Origin: Chloroflexi bacterium UBA6077
GTDB lineage: Bacteria; Chloroflexota; UBA6077
DNA length: 57,754 bases
Assembly (NCBI GenBank): GCA_002436065.1
Contig: DIXP01000029.1
Span: forward strand, 1 to 57,754
Direction: 5' to 3'
The position numbers were made by a program, and so were the translations under genes. Below the pieces are notes generated by a model, which saw nothing but the letters and a program-made list of their open reading frames with translations, had not been told where the DNA came from and searched no databases. This document shows positions 47,804 through 57,527 of this stretch, in pieces. Within the stretch, counting starts at the first letter, position 1. Each line of letters starts with the position of its first letter.

Positions 47804-50227
47804 ATGTATAGGGAAGCGGCGAGGATCCCAGGTGCATCAGATGCACCCCCGGTCTCTGGGCTAACATCGGACGAGGTCAGGCAACGGCGCGCGCGTGGGG
47901 AGGTCAACCGGACCGCACCCTCGACCAGCCGGCCCATCGGCGACATCCTCAAGGGCAACATCCTCACCATCTTCAACGCGATCCTGGCCCTCGCAGTGGT
48001 GCTGCTCCTGGCGGTAGGGCAATCCCGGGATGCTGTGTTGACTGGCGGCCTGGTCCTCTTCAGCGTGGGAATAAGCACTGCCCAGGAGATCCGGGCGAAG
48101 CTGCGATTGGACAGGATCGCCCTCTTGGCCCGTGTCCCTGTACGCGTTGTTCGAGACGGACGCGAGCAGAGCATCGACCAGGCCGAGGTGGTGCTGGGCG
48201 AGTACCTTGCCCTGTCCAGGGGTGAACCGATCATTGTCGACGGGGTCTTGGTTCGCGCCGAGAGCCTGGAGGTGGACGAGTCGCTCCTGACCGGCGAGAG
48301 CGAGCCAGTGGCCAAGACAGCGGGAGACAAGGTCCTCTCCGGCAGCTTCTGCGTCGCCGGGACGGGCGTCTACGTGGCCGAACGAATCAGCGAAGCCAGC
48401 TACGCCCAGCGATTGACCTCCGTGGCGAGGACGTACCGCCACCGGCGCACCCCAACCCAGAGACTGCTCGACAGGGTGCTCCGGGTGCTGCTGGTGATCG
48501 TGGTCACTATCACCGTGATCCAGGTCGTGGGCTTCGTTTTCCGGGGTGTGCCACTCGTCGACGCCATTCGGGCCACCGCCGTCATGGCCACCCTCGTGCC
48601 ACAGGGCCTGCTGCTGATGTCCACGGTTGCCTACTCCGTCGGTGCGCTGCGACTTGCCCAATGCGGTGCGTTGGTTCAGGATCTGAACGCGGTGGAGTCA
48701 CTCAGCCGTGCCGACGTCCTGTGCATCGACAAGACGGGCACGCTCACCAGTGGACAGCTCTCGGTGCGAGAGATCGTCCCGCTGGCCCAGGGGCCGCAGC
48801 CGATCGAGAAGCTGATTGGGCTGTTCGCGGCCAGTCTCCCGGAGCCGAACGCGACCCTTCAGGCCATAGCATCCAGTCTGCCATCGGAGCCCTGCCCGGT
48901 CACCTCGGTGATACCCTTCTCCTCCGAGAGGAAATGGAGCGCGCTGACCTTCACAGACAGCTGCCCCTCCTTGGGCAGCTTCGTGTTAGGCGCTCCAGAA
49001 GTCGTGCTGGGACAGTCCCGGGCTGCGACCGGCGCATCGGAGGCGAGCAAACAGCTGGTCGAAGCCGGCCGGCGCGTTCTCCTGCTTGCAATGGCGCCGG
49101 AAGGGCTGCCCCAGGGGGAAGGAGTTCCCCATCTACCGAACAACCTGGTGCCGCTAGCCCTGATTGCACTGGAGGACGAGGTACGCGCGGATGCCGCCTC
49201 CACGCTGCAGGCGCTGGACCAGCAGGGCGTCTCGGTCAAGATCATCTCGGGTGACCATCCTCAAACAGTGCAAGCAGTTGCGAGCGTCGCTGGTCTGCCC
49301 TCCTCCACGTCGGCAGTTTCCGGACCTGAACTGTTCGGACTCCCCCCCGAAGAGCAACAGAGGGTGATTGAGGACGCGGCCATCTTCGGCCGCATCTCGC
49401 CCGACGAGAAGCAGTTCATCCTTCGATCCCTGCAGTCCGGAGGGCGCAACGTCGCGATGATCGGCGACGGTGTCAACGACGTCCTGGCGCTGACACAGGC
49501 TGATACGGCGGTGGCTATGCGCAGTGGCAGCCCCGCTGCCCGCGCTTTAGCCGGTATCGTCCTTCTCACCGATTCCTTCTCCACGCTCCCCAAGGCGCTG
49601 ACCGAAGGGCGCCGCATCATCACCAGAATGCTGTTGCTCATCATGCTGTTCCTCATACGAGACGTGGCCACCATCGGACTGATCCTGGGCAGCAGCTCGA
49701 TCGGCGCCCCATTCCCGCTCTTGCCGCCCCACGCAGCGTTGATCGCCTTTCTCACAGTGGGTATACCCGCCCTGTTCGTCGTCGCCTGGGCAGGTTCAAC
49801 AGCACCATGCCGCGAGAGTCTTGGGGAGTTGGCCGTGGTCGTCCTGGAGGTCGGCGCCACCAGCGCCCTGGCAGCCACATCGCTGTACCTGCTCACCCTG
49901 ATCGGCCTCGGGGCGGACGTCGCGCAGGCACGCACGGTAGTGGTCACGACTGCGGTGATTAGCGGTGCGCTCGCCCTGATCCTTATCTGGCACCCGCTGG
50001 ACGCTTCCCTTGACCAGTTGCTCTCCGACCACCGCATCGTGGCCCTCGCGGCGTCGATATGCTTCGGCTATCTCGTGGTACTCTACCTGCCGGCATTGCA
50101 GCACTACCTGGAACTGGTGCCGCTCCAAGCCTCGCGCTGGTTAATGATACTCCTGGTCGTGGCAGCCTGGTTCGGCGCCCTTCGGCTCATCGTTCGCCAC
50201 CGAGTCATCGAGCGATTGCTCTCGTAG
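47804..50227 (+). CDS. P-type cation-transporting ATPase (CtpE/ATPase E-like)
   Basis: An 807-residue membrane cation pump. ATG 47804 has AGGAG with 5-nt spacing. Earlier in-frame starts (47756, 47729) lack good ribosome sites. The actuator motif LTGESEPV, the phosphorylation motif DKTGTLTSG and the hinge MIGDGVNDVLAL are intact. The usual PEGL in helix 4 is VPQGLLLM, as in the CtpE group, which moves Ca2+ in mycobacteria. About ten helices are predicted, with no N-terminal metal-binding domain. The ion remains unproven. It is divergent from the pyr operon and stands alone. Confidence 0.92.
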   Translation: MYREAARIPGASDAPPVSGLTSDEVRQRRARGEVNRTAPSTSRPIGDILKGNILTIFNAILALAVVLLLAVGQSRDAVLTGGLVLFSVGISTAQEIRAKLRLDRIALLARVPVRVVRDGREQSIDQAEVVLGEYLALSRGEPIIVDGVLVRAESLEVDESLLTGESEPVAKTAGDKVLSGSFCVAGTGVYVAERISEASYAQRLTSVARTYRHRRTPTQRLLDRVLRVLLVIVVTITVIQVVGFVFRGVPLVDAIRATAVMATLVPQGLLLMSTVAYSVGALRLAQCGALVQDLNAVESLSRADVLCIDKTGTLTSGQLSVREIVPLAQGPQPIEKLIGLFAASLPEPNATLQAIASSLPSEPCPVTSVIPFSSERKWSALTFTDSCPSLGSFVLGAPEVVLGQSRAATGASEASKQLVEAGRRVLLLAMAPEGLPQGEGVPHLPNNLVPLALIALEDEVRADAASTLQALDQQGVSVKIISGDHPQTVQAVASVAGLPSSTSAVSGPELFGLPPEEQQRVIEDAAIFGRISPDEKQFILRSLQSGGRNVAMIGDGVNDVLALTQADTAVAMRSGSPAARALAGIVLLTDSFSTLPKALTEGRRIITRMLLLIMLFLIRDVATIGLILGSSSIGAPFPLLPPHAALIAFLTVGIPALFVVAWAGSTAPCRESLGELAVVVLEVGATSALAATSLYLLTLIGLGADVAQARTVVVTTAVISGALALILIWHPLDASLDQLLSDHRIVALAASICFGYLVVLYLPALQHYLELVPLQASRWLMILLVVAAWFGALRLIVRHRVIERLLS

Positions 50228-50312
50228 CAGGACACTTTCTGGCTCACCCTCCCCTTACCTCCATCTCCCTATGCAGGAGTCGTCCGGGCAGGACGAGCCA
50301 TGCGGTAGTCCT

Positions 50313-51671
50313 CTACTGGATCCCCTCCAACGGCAGGCTGAAGTAGAAGGTGCTGCCCTTCCCCAACTCACTCTCCACCCATATCTCCCCGCCGTGGGAC
50401 TCCACGATGCCTTTGCAGATGTGAAGCCCTAACCCAAGTCCGCCGGATATCTCCTTCGACACATTACTGGCTCTGAAGTAGGGTTCGAAGACGGATTGGA
50501 GCTGTCCCGGCGGGATCCCGACGCCCCTGTCGGACACCGCGACCACCGCCGACGCAGATGTGGCAGAACGCCCCTCGCACCCATCGACACCACCCTCCAA
50601 TCTGAGGCCGGCGCCCTCTCTCCGCCCCACCTGTACCTTCAGCAGTCCTCCTGCCGGTGAGTACTTTATGGCGTTGGCGAGCAGGTTGGTGACGACCTGG
50701 TCGATGCGCTCCCGGTCCCATACGCCCACCAACTGGGTTTGAGGCAACTCCACCTTCAACTGATGCCGAGGGCGCTCAGCCAAGACCGATTGAAAGCGCT
50801 CGACCACGCCCACCACCACCGAGTTCAGGCTGGTAGGCCCCCTGCGCAGTCCGATGCACCCGGCATCTATGCGGCTTTGGTCGAACACATCCCGCGTTAG
50901 CTCAGTGAGCCAGTCGACCTGGCGCAGCATGGTCTCGAGGTGATGACTCACTCTGGCCACTGTGTCGGGGTCGTCTCGCCGTATCACCCGCAGGCTCATC
51001 TGGACCAATGACCTGGTTGTGGCCAGGGCATTCCCAAGCTCGTGCGAGGCCACAGAGATGGACATATCCCTGAGCTTCAAGGCTCTCCTCTGTTCGGACT
51101 GCACCCTCTGCGCCTTCAAGGCCATAGCGATCAGCTCTGAGAGGACGACGGCATGGGCGAGATCTGCCTCTCCCAGGGCATTGCCGCGTGGCGCGAGGCA
51201 AACCAACGTCCCGAGCCGCAAATGCTCGTGTCGGATAGGCACTACCAGCAGGGAAAGAGGCGTCGCCAAAGGCGTTGGGGCTTCCAGACTCTCTCCGGGA
51301 TCCACCGCGTCCCCCTGCACGCCCCGACCAGACTCAGGAATCTCCAAATCCGGGAGTGTCACAATCGAGTTGGCGTCGCCCCCCGTCACTTCACTCGGCA
51401 ACTGCCGCAGGGCGGCGATCACCCATGAGTCTGGCGGGTGGTAAACCATCGAATCGAAACGTCCTGGCGGTCCTTCCAGAGCAGGATAGATGGCACATGG
51501 TACACCCAACTCTTCGGCTGCAAGCCGCACTGCTTCCCACACAGTCCCTTCCGAATCGTCAGCGATCCTTAGCAGCTTGACCGCCCTGGCCAGCGATCTT
51601 GCCCCAGCCTCCCATTCGCTCCCGATGTGGCCGCGCCCGGAGAGCCGCTTCTCGCCTTGTCTGACTATCAT
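50313..51671 (-). CDS. Orphan cytoplasmic histidine kinase with a GAF-like domain
   Basis: A 452-residue kinase without membrane helices. Residues about 25-210 look like a GAF-type sensor (AVKLLRIADDSEGTVWEAVR and LLVVPIRHEHLRLGTLVC). The dimerisation helix has the His in SVASHELGNALATT, lacking the usual RTPL after HE. The ATPase domain has N-box TNLLANAIKYSP, G1 DRGVGIPP and G2 GGLGLGLHI, with a Gly/Ser-rich insert before G1. ATG 51671 has GAGGAAGGG upstream. No response regulator is adjacent. The gene ahead encodes a 63-residue protein that could be a partner. The substrate regulator is unknown. Confidence 0.9.
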   Translation of the reverse strand: MIVRQGEKRLSGRGHIGSEWEAGARSLARAVKLLRIADDSEGTVWEAVRLAAEELGVPCAIYPALEGPPGRFDSMVYHPPDSWVIAALRQLPSEVTGGDANSIVTLPDLEIPESGRGVQGDAVDPGESLEAPTPLATPLSLLVVPIRHEHLRLGTLVCLAPRGNALGEADLAHAVVLSELIAMALKAQRVQSEQRRALKLRDMSISVASHELGNALATTRSLVQMSLRVIRRDDPDTVARVSHHLETMLRQVDWLTELTRDVFDQSRIDAGCIGLRRGPTSLNSVVVGVVERFQSVLAERPRHQLKVELPQTQLVGVWDRERIDQVVTNLLANAIKYSPAGGLLKVQVGRREGAGLRLEGGVDGCEGRSATSASAVVAVSDRGVGIPPGQLQSVFEPYFRASNVSKEISGGLGLGLHICKGIVESHGGEIWVESELGKGSTFYFSLPLEGIQ

Positions 51672-51847
51672 CGACCCTTCCTCGCTACAAGTGGGAGCAG
51701 AGCCGATGGCCGGAGGGGAAGCACCCTGTCGTACCGATGGCATAGCCAGCACTCACCCCGACTAGACTCCCTCTGTACTGCCATGTCAGAGCTGCACGAA
51801 ACATGCCGCGATCCGCCGCCATCAGACACGACGACCGCAACAGGGTG

Positions 51848-52039
51848 CTACGCCGAATAGGAGCCGGCCTTGACCAGCGTATCCACATGCTCGACCCTGT
51901 CGAGCAGTTCGTCGAGCATGCGACAGAGGTCATCGTCCTCTCGCTGAGAGGACTTGCCAAGCACCTGCTGAGCCTCTCGCAAGGCATGCCTGGCCAGATC
52001 CAGCCTGTCGATTACGAAACCCGCCGCGTCGAGATCCAT
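51848..52039 (-). CDS. Small acidic helical protein, 63 residues
   Basis: A short gene with a strong ribosome site (GGGAGGAAGG just before ATG 52039). The protein is mostly helical and highly charged, with a run like REDDDLCRMLDELLDRVEHV, and has no signal peptide. I recognise no family. It precedes the orphan kinase on the same strand with a 176-nt gap, so cotranscription is possible but unproven. Confidence 0.6.
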   Translation of the reverse strand: MDLDAAGFVIDRLDLARHALREAQQVLGKSSQREDDDLCRMLDELLDRVEHVDTLVKAGSYSA

Positions 52040-52167
52040 TGCCTTCCTCCCTTAGTATCGTGCGTCACCTGTATGCCGCGCCATTCGCCCCATGGGTCTT
52101 CCGCCAGTTCCATGCCAGTGGCCGGCCGTTACGGCATGGTTCAGACAACAGGCGAGATGGCGTAACA

Positions 52168-52240
52168 GTAGGGGCGACCGGCCGGTCGCCCTGGCGGGGC
52201 AGGCCGGCGAATGGGCAGGGCGACCGCGGGTCGCCCCTAC
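52168..52240. repeat. Composite GTAGGGGCGACC-type palindromic repeat, copy 2
   Basis: A left unit at 52168-52191 (first 24 nt identical to the copy at 21173) and an inverted right unit at 52218-52240 flank a 26-nt GC-rich spacer, with outer arms GTAGGGGCGACC and GGTCGCCCCTAC. It lies downstream of the BTAD regulator gene. The paired-unit form is typical of REP/MITE-like elements. Confidence 0.72.
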
Positions 52241-52274
52241 AGCAATGTCACCACAGTCGCGAACCATGCCGCCG

Positions 52275-55200
52275 TTACATCCCAAGTAGTTGCACACGTA
52301 ACTCCTGGGTTTCTTTGGACGGCCAGGAGGCTCTCTTCCTAGCTATCTGCCTTCTCAACTCCAAGTAGGTAGCAAGAGTGCCATCTCTGTCACCCATCTG
52401 GTGATGGCAGATCATCAGGTTGCGGGCCATCTCCTCCTGAAGGGGGGCTATTCTCAAGAACCTGGTACCATGGTTGACCGCTTGACCCCACTCCCGCCGC
52501 GCCATGTAATAATCCACCAACACCCTAAGGGCCCATTGGAGTCGTGAACGCATCTCGCCCCGCTCCGATCGACACCAATCGAAATCGACGTCGGCCAGGA
52601 AGGCCCCCCTGTAGAGATCCACCGCCTCTTCAAGGAGAGACACCGCGGCCGACGGAATGACTGGATCACTCCCCTCTCCCAACTGCTGGTGAGCCCGCTC
52701 GATCGCCTCGCGGAAAGCCTCGGAATCCACAGAGCAACCGGCCCCGTCCCAGAACAGCACTCCCTCACCATCAAGAGCTGGGTCGATAGGTGGATAACCC
52801 GCCCCAAGGGTCTCACGTAGCTGATAAAGGCCCACCTGAAGACGCAGGTTGGACTGAGCCGCCTCCACACCGGGCCACAGCTCGCCAAGTGCTCGTTCGA
52901 GTGGAATAGGCAGAGACCGATTGACCAGAAGATAGGCCACCAGATTCCTGGCGTCCGCCGACGGCCATTCCGCCGCTTGGCCGCCCACGTATGGCACCAG
53001 GCCCCCGAAGGTCCGGAGGAACAACTCCGCTGGCTGATCACCCTCACCCTCAGGAAGCCCAGGCCACAACAGGCGCACCTCCTGCCCCTTTCCAACTCCC
53101 ATATCGAGTCCTGCCATGGCCTCTTCGGCCCTCTTGCGCACGGCTGGCTTCTTGTGAGCGAAGTATGGAGCCAGGATGCCACGGGCTTCCTGAGTTCCAA
53201 CGCCCAGGAGAGTCCCCACGGACTCGTGGCAAATGCCGGCCTGGACGGCCATTCTCAGGAGGGAATCCGTATCCAGAGGCAGGCCCTGCGGTGCTCCTAC
53301 GTAGGGCTCTTCCGCCGCGATCTCCAGCGATTTCCGGAGGCTCCTCCGGGCAAGCCGGCCGATCCGCAGCCTCTGGTAACCCACGGCCATCAGTTGGAGC
53401 GCACCGGCAAGCCACCGACGACTACCCTGCCTTTCGAGAGTCCGCCGGAGCCCCCTAATCTGGAGCAGGGCGAGGAAGCCTCGTGGACCGTCCGCTTTGC
53501 CCGCCGCTAACGCCAATCGACACTGGTCTATCAGCACTGGATGAGAACTGGCCATCGCTGCCTTCAACGCCTCAGTCGCTTTCTCCTTCGCTTCCCTTCG
53601 TTTGCCATGTCTGAATAGGGAGGCAGCAACACTCTGAAGTACAAGGGCACGCTCAGGCATGTGAGAGGGCAGTCTGGCTGACAGGAGAAGAGCCTGAGAG
53701 AGCTTCTCCAGGGCGAATTCCCTCTGACCCAACCGCTCGCAGCCGTTCGCCAGCGCGAGACAGGCCCGCACCTGTGCTGAATCATCCCTCCGGCGCTCGC
53801 TCGCCTCCAGGGCCCTGGCTGCCACTAGCGCGGCTTCCTGTGGCTGTCCTCGGTCGAGATATGAAGCCGAGGCGATACCCCCAACCGAGCTGATGGGCAG
53901 GAGTTCCGCATCCGAGAGGGCTGAGCGATGTGCGGCACGAGCGCCAATGGCCAGCGCCACCTTAAGGTCACCGCGTTGGTAGGCCAGGCGACTGAGCTGC
54001 AGCATCGCCCTGACAACCAGGTCCTGCTTGTGGCTCCGCTCCGCGGCCATGAGCCCATGGCTGCAAGAGTGGAACGCGGCGTCCAGCTCTCCCATCAGCT
54101 CGAGGGCACGAGAGAGCAGCCAGTAGACCTCAGCACTGTCCGACGGACTTCCTGCACTGAAGTGACCGATCGCCCCTTCCGCAGCCTTCCAGGCGTCGCG
54201 GTACCGCCCCTCAAGTAGGCGCAAGGCGGCCCACCCACCGAGCAGTTGGCCCTTCGCCAACTGGTCATCCGACGCTTCGAGTTCGGCCTTCGCCGCCACC
54301 AGCAGGACGCGGCCATCGTCTACCCTCTCACGAGCCAGCGCCAGCTTGCCTTCCAGGACCATCAGGCGAGGGTGCTGCCGTCTGATGGAGGCGGGCAATG
54401 CCTGCACCCATTGGAGCGCCAGATCGAGATGCCCTTGGTCCAACTCTACATCAATTGCCCACTCCATGGCCTTGGCCGCTTCCTCAGCCTCACCTGCCTC
54501 CAGCAGGCATCTGACACCTTCGTCCCTGATCCCTGAAGACAGGTAGTTGGAGGCCACCCGCCGCTTCAGAGCCCGCTGCTCGTGGGGAAGTGACCGATCC
54601 GCCCACTCCTGCTCCAGGGCGCCTCGAAACTGCGGCTCAAGGCAGAGTGTTTCCCCGTCACCTTGCTCATGGGTGGGCAACAGGGATGCACGAAGGTTGG
54701 CCATGAAGGTTGATGGACTCGGCAGGTCAATGGCCTCGCGACACAGCTCAGGGCTGAGGTACCGCAGCAGTGAAACCTTCAGCAGTCCGTCCCTCAGTTC
54801 GGGCGACACCCCTGCTAGCAGTTCGCGAACCAGCCGCCGGTAGCCATGTTCCGATGTCCCCAACCTCTCGAAGGGACGGGCGGACTGCTCCCGAGCGGCA
54901 ATCAGGGCTGCGAGATTGGCGGCCGACGGCCAACCACTCGTTTCCCGAAGGATAGCCTCCACCAACCGTCGCTTTGCCCCCGCCCCAGAGCGCGTCTCGA
55001 GCAGTTGTCGAGCCTCATCAGAGGAAAAAGCGAGGTCATCTGCCCCCAACTCCACCAAGGAATCGATAGACCGCAAAGGGGATAGATAGAGGCGCGGATC
55101 GGATCGGCTGGCAACGACCCATCGCAGGGGGTTCTCAGGATCACGGAAGGAGGACTCCAGGGCATCGACGATCGCCCTGTCCGCAAGGACGTGAAAACCG

Positions 55201-55637
55201 TCCAGCACCAGTGCAAGCCCCCCCTGCCCGGCCTCCCGAAGCTCATCACGGAACAGGGCCAGCAGGCCACGGATCTGACTCCGAGCGTCGGGAGTCCCTT
55301 TCAGAATCGCTCGCAGGGCCGTGCCGAATTCCGGCACTACCTGTCGCACCGAGTCCAGCAGTCCCGACATGAAGGCGGCTGCATCGTTGTCGGAACGGTC
55401 CAGGGTATACCAGGCGACCGAGGTCGCCGTAGAGGCGTCGGCGAACAGCTGCCACTGGGAGACCATCGATGCCAGGAGAGTGGTCTTGCCGTATCCGGCA
55501 GGCGCTGTCAGCAGGATGACCTTCCCTGACAAGCCATCGGCGAGGGCACGGGCAAGTCGTGGACGATCTACAAGACCGGGAGGCGGCTTGGGGGGAAGAA
55601 ACTTGAGCGATCTGAACTTGTCTTCCTGCATAGCCAT
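52275..55637 (-). CDS. Large MalT-like NTPase-TPR regulator with a C-terminal BTAD domain
   Basis: A 1120-residue presumed transcription regulator. The N-terminal STAND-type NTPase has Walker A APAGYGKTT (about residues 44-52) and a Walker B-like LALVLDGFHVL, with a winged-helix region after it. The middle (about 380-850) is a superhelix of TPR-like helices. Near residue 880 an OmpR-like winged helix begins (LFLRTFGGLVPYVGG and LVAYLLVNRSLPIPL). The C-terminus is a bacterial transcriptional activator domain. This order, with the DNA-binding and BTAD parts last, differs from SARP regulators, where they come first. It starts 27 nt after ftsH and may be cotranscribed with it. Targets and ligand are unknown. 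Confidence 0.9.
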   Translation of the reverse strand: MAMQEDKFRSLKFLPPKPPPGLVDRPRLARALADGLSGKVILLTAPAGYGKTTLLASMVSQWQLFADASTATSVAWYTLDRSDNDAAAFMSGLLDSVRQVVPEFGTALRAILKGTPDARSQIRGLLALFRDELREAGQGGLALVLDGFHVLADRAIVDALESSFRDPENPLRWVVASRSDPRLYLSPLRSIDSLVELGADDLAFSSDEARQLLETRSGAGAKRRLVEAILRETSGWPSAANLAALIAAREQSARPFERLGTSEHGYRRLVRELLAGVSPELRDGLLKVSLLRYLSPELCREAIDLPSPSTFMANLRASLLPTHEQGDGETLCLEPQFRGALEQEWADRSLPHEQRALKRRVASNYLSSGIRDEGVRCLLEAGEAEEAAKAMEWAIDVELDQGHLDLALQWVQALPASIRRQHPRLMVLEGKLALARERVDDGRVLLVAAKAELEASDDQLAKGQLLGGWAALRLLEGRYRDAWKAAEGAIGHFSAGSPSDSAEVYWLLSRALELMGELDAAFHSCSHGLMAAERSHKQDLVVRAMLQLSRLAYQRGDLKVALAIGARAAHRSALSDAELLPISSVGGIASASYLDRGQPQEAALVAARALEASERRRDDSAQVRACLALANGCERLGQREFALEKLSQALLLSARLPSHMPERALVLQSVAASLFRHGKRREAKEKATEALKAAMASSHPVLIDQCRLALAAGKADGPRGFLALLQIRGLRRTLERQGSRRWLAGALQLMAVGYQRLRIGRLARRSLRKSLEIAAEEPYVGAPQGLPLDTDSLLRMAVQAGICHESVGTLLGVGTQEARGILAPYFAHKKPAVRKRAEEAMAGLDMGVGKGQEVRLLWPGLPEGEGDQPAELFLRTFGGLVPYVGGQAAEWPSADARNLVAYLLVNRSLPIPLERALGELWPGVEAAQSNLRLQVGLYQLRETLGAGYPPIDPALDGEGVLFWDGAGCSVDSEAFREAIERAHQQLGEGSDPVIPSAAVSLLEEAVDLYRGAFLADVDFDWCRSERGEMRSRLQWALRVLVDYYMARREWGQAVNHGTRFLRIAPLQEEMARNLMICHHQMGDRDGTLATYLELRRQIARKRASWPSKETQELRVQLLGM

Positions 55638-55664
55638 AGCACACGAACCCTCAACTACCAGCCA

Positions 55665-57527
55665 CTACGCCGCCCTCGCCTGGGGACGCTCCCCCAGCAG
55701 CTTGACCACCTCTTCTCCACTCAGGGTCTCTTTCTCCTTCAGCAGCTCGGACACCGAGACAAGTCTCTCGCGCTGTTCTGTCAGCACCCTTGTCGCTTCG
55801 GCATGACCCTGGTCGATCAACCGCCGGATCTCGGAGTCCACCATGGCAGCAGTCGCCTCGCTGAAGTTCCTCGACTCCAACACATCGGTCCCCAGGTAGT
55901 CCACTACGCCGGTGGAGCCCAGGCTGACGGTCCCAACCTGCTCGCTCATGCCGTACATCGTTACCATCTTGCGAGCTATCTCCGTGGCTTGCTGAAGATC
56001 CCCGCTGGGCCCGGTGCTGGTCTCACCGAACACTATCTCCTCAGCTGCCATTCCTCCCATGGCGAAGGCCAGCATCTCCGTCATCTGAGACCTGGTCCAG
56101 AGGTGCCGGTCCTCAGTTGGCAGCAGCCTAGTGTGGCCGCCGGACTGCCCCCGCGCCACCACAGTGACCTTGTGGATCGGGTCCAAATGAGGCATATAGA
56201 AGGCAACCAGCGCGTGGCCCACCTCATGGTAGGCAGTGATGCACTTCTCCTCCTCGCTGATAAGCCTGCCCTTCCGCTCGGGCCCGGCTATCACTCGATC
56301 GACGGCCTCCTCCAGATCCGCCGGAGTGATGGTGGTCTCATTGCGGCGAGCGGCGAGAATGGCCGCCTCGTTGAGCAGGTTCTCCAGATCGGCGCCGGAG
56401 AAGCCAGGGGTCTGTCGAGCCGTCTTCTCCAGATCCACCTCCGCGGCCAGCGGCTTTCCCCTGGCGTGCACCTTGAGGATCTCGTGCCTCCCAACCAGGT
56501 CGGGACTATCCAGGACAACCCGTCGATCGAAGCGACCAGGTCGTAGAAGGGCTGAGTCTAGGATGTCCGGCCGGTTCGTGGCGGCGAGCACGACGATCCC
56601 AGCGTTCTTGTCGAATCCGTCCAACTCCACCAGTATCTGGTTGAGCGTCTGCTCCCGCTCGTCGTTCCCACCACCCAGGCCGCGACCTCGCTGCCTGCCG
56701 ACGGCATCGATCTCGTCGATGAAAATGATGCAGGGAGCCGACTTCTTCGCCTCCTCGAAGAGGTCTCGAACTCTGGATGCGCCGACACCCACGAACAGCT
56801 CGACGAACTCGGACCCGCTGATGTGGAAGAAGGGAACCGAAGCCTCCCCCGCCACGGCTCTTGCCATGAGCGTCTTCCCAGTCCCTGGAGGTCCCACCAG
56901 GAGAACGCCCTTGGGGATCCGGGCGCCGACGGCGTTGAATTTCTGGGGCGACCTGAGGAATTCCACAACCTCCTGCAGCTCCTCCTTAGCCTCATCGACG
57001 CCGGCCACATCAGAGAAGTGTATGCTCGGTTGGTCGGCTGTGATACGACGAGCCCGGCTCTTGCTGAAGGAAAAGATGTTCCCATTACCTGGCTGCGAGT
57101 TGCCCTGCCTCATAAACATCATCATCATCAGCCCTATGAACAGCAACGGCAACAGCCAGAAGAGAGATCCGAACCACCCCATGTCCGATTGTCCCTTGAC
57201 CTGCAAATCTATCCTGGACAACTGCTCATCGGTCACGCCGTAGTTGCGCAACGATTCCGTCAGTCCCGTGTCGGGCTCCTTTCGGGACTTCGCCACGGTG
57301 CCGTTGGCGAGCGTAACCTCCAGGTTATCGCCATCCTGTACTATGCGCGTGACCTGGCCGGACTTGGCATTGGCGGCCACCTGGCTGAAATCCATCTCCG
57401 AAGAGGCTTGCGTCTGCTGACTCTGCTCAGCCGGAAGGCTGGCCAAGACAAAAACGACCAGGGCCCCCACCGCGAACAGGAGGAGTGGCCGTCGCGAGGA
57501 CCCCTTCCCTTCACCCCCGTTGCTCAA
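55665..57527 (-). CDS. ftsH: ATP-dependent zinc metalloprotease FtsH
   Basis: A 620-residue membrane-bound AAA protease that extracts and degrades membrane and soluble proteins. An N-terminal helix, a short extracytoplasmic domain and a second helix (LFWLLPLLFIGLMMMMF) precede the AAA domain. The AAA domain has Walker A GPPGTGKT, the pore motif FVGVGASRVRDLF, Walker B IIFIDEIDAVG and the SRH region RPGRFDRRV. The zinc site is HEVGH, with the third ligand Asp in the helix after TGPSGDLQQAT. TTG 57527 is the likely start, preceded by AGGTAGG. It is upstream of the BTAD regulator gene. Confidence 0.97.
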   Translation of the reverse strand: MSNGGEGKGSSRRPLLLFAVGALVVFVLASLPAEQSQQTQASSEMDFSQVAANAKSGQVTRIVQDGDNLEVTLANGTVAKSRKEPDTGLTESLRNYGVTDEQLSRIDLQVKGQSDMGWFGSLFWLLPLLFIGLMMMMFMRQGNSQPGNGNIFSFSKSRARRITADQPSIHFSDVAGVDEAKEELQEVVEFLRSPQKFNAVGARIPKGVLLVGPPGTGKTLMARAVAGEASVPFFHISGSEFVELFVGVGASRVRDLFEEAKKSAPCIIFIDEIDAVGRQRGRGLGGGNDEREQTLNQILVELDGFDKNAGIVVLAATNRPDILDSALLRPGRFDRRVVLDSPDLVGRHEILKVHARGKPLAAEVDLEKTARQTPGFSGADLENLLNEAAILAARRNETTITPADLEEAVDRVIAGPERKGRLISEEEKCITAYHEVGHALVAFYMPHLDPIHKVTVVARGQSGGHTRLLPTEDRHLWTRSQMTEMLAFAMGGMAAEEIVFGETSTGPSGDLQQATEIARKMVTMYGMSEQVGTVSLGSTGVVDYLGTDVLESRNFSEATAAMVDSEIRRLIDQGHAEATRVLTEQRERLVSVSELLKEKETLSGEEVVKLLGERPQARAA

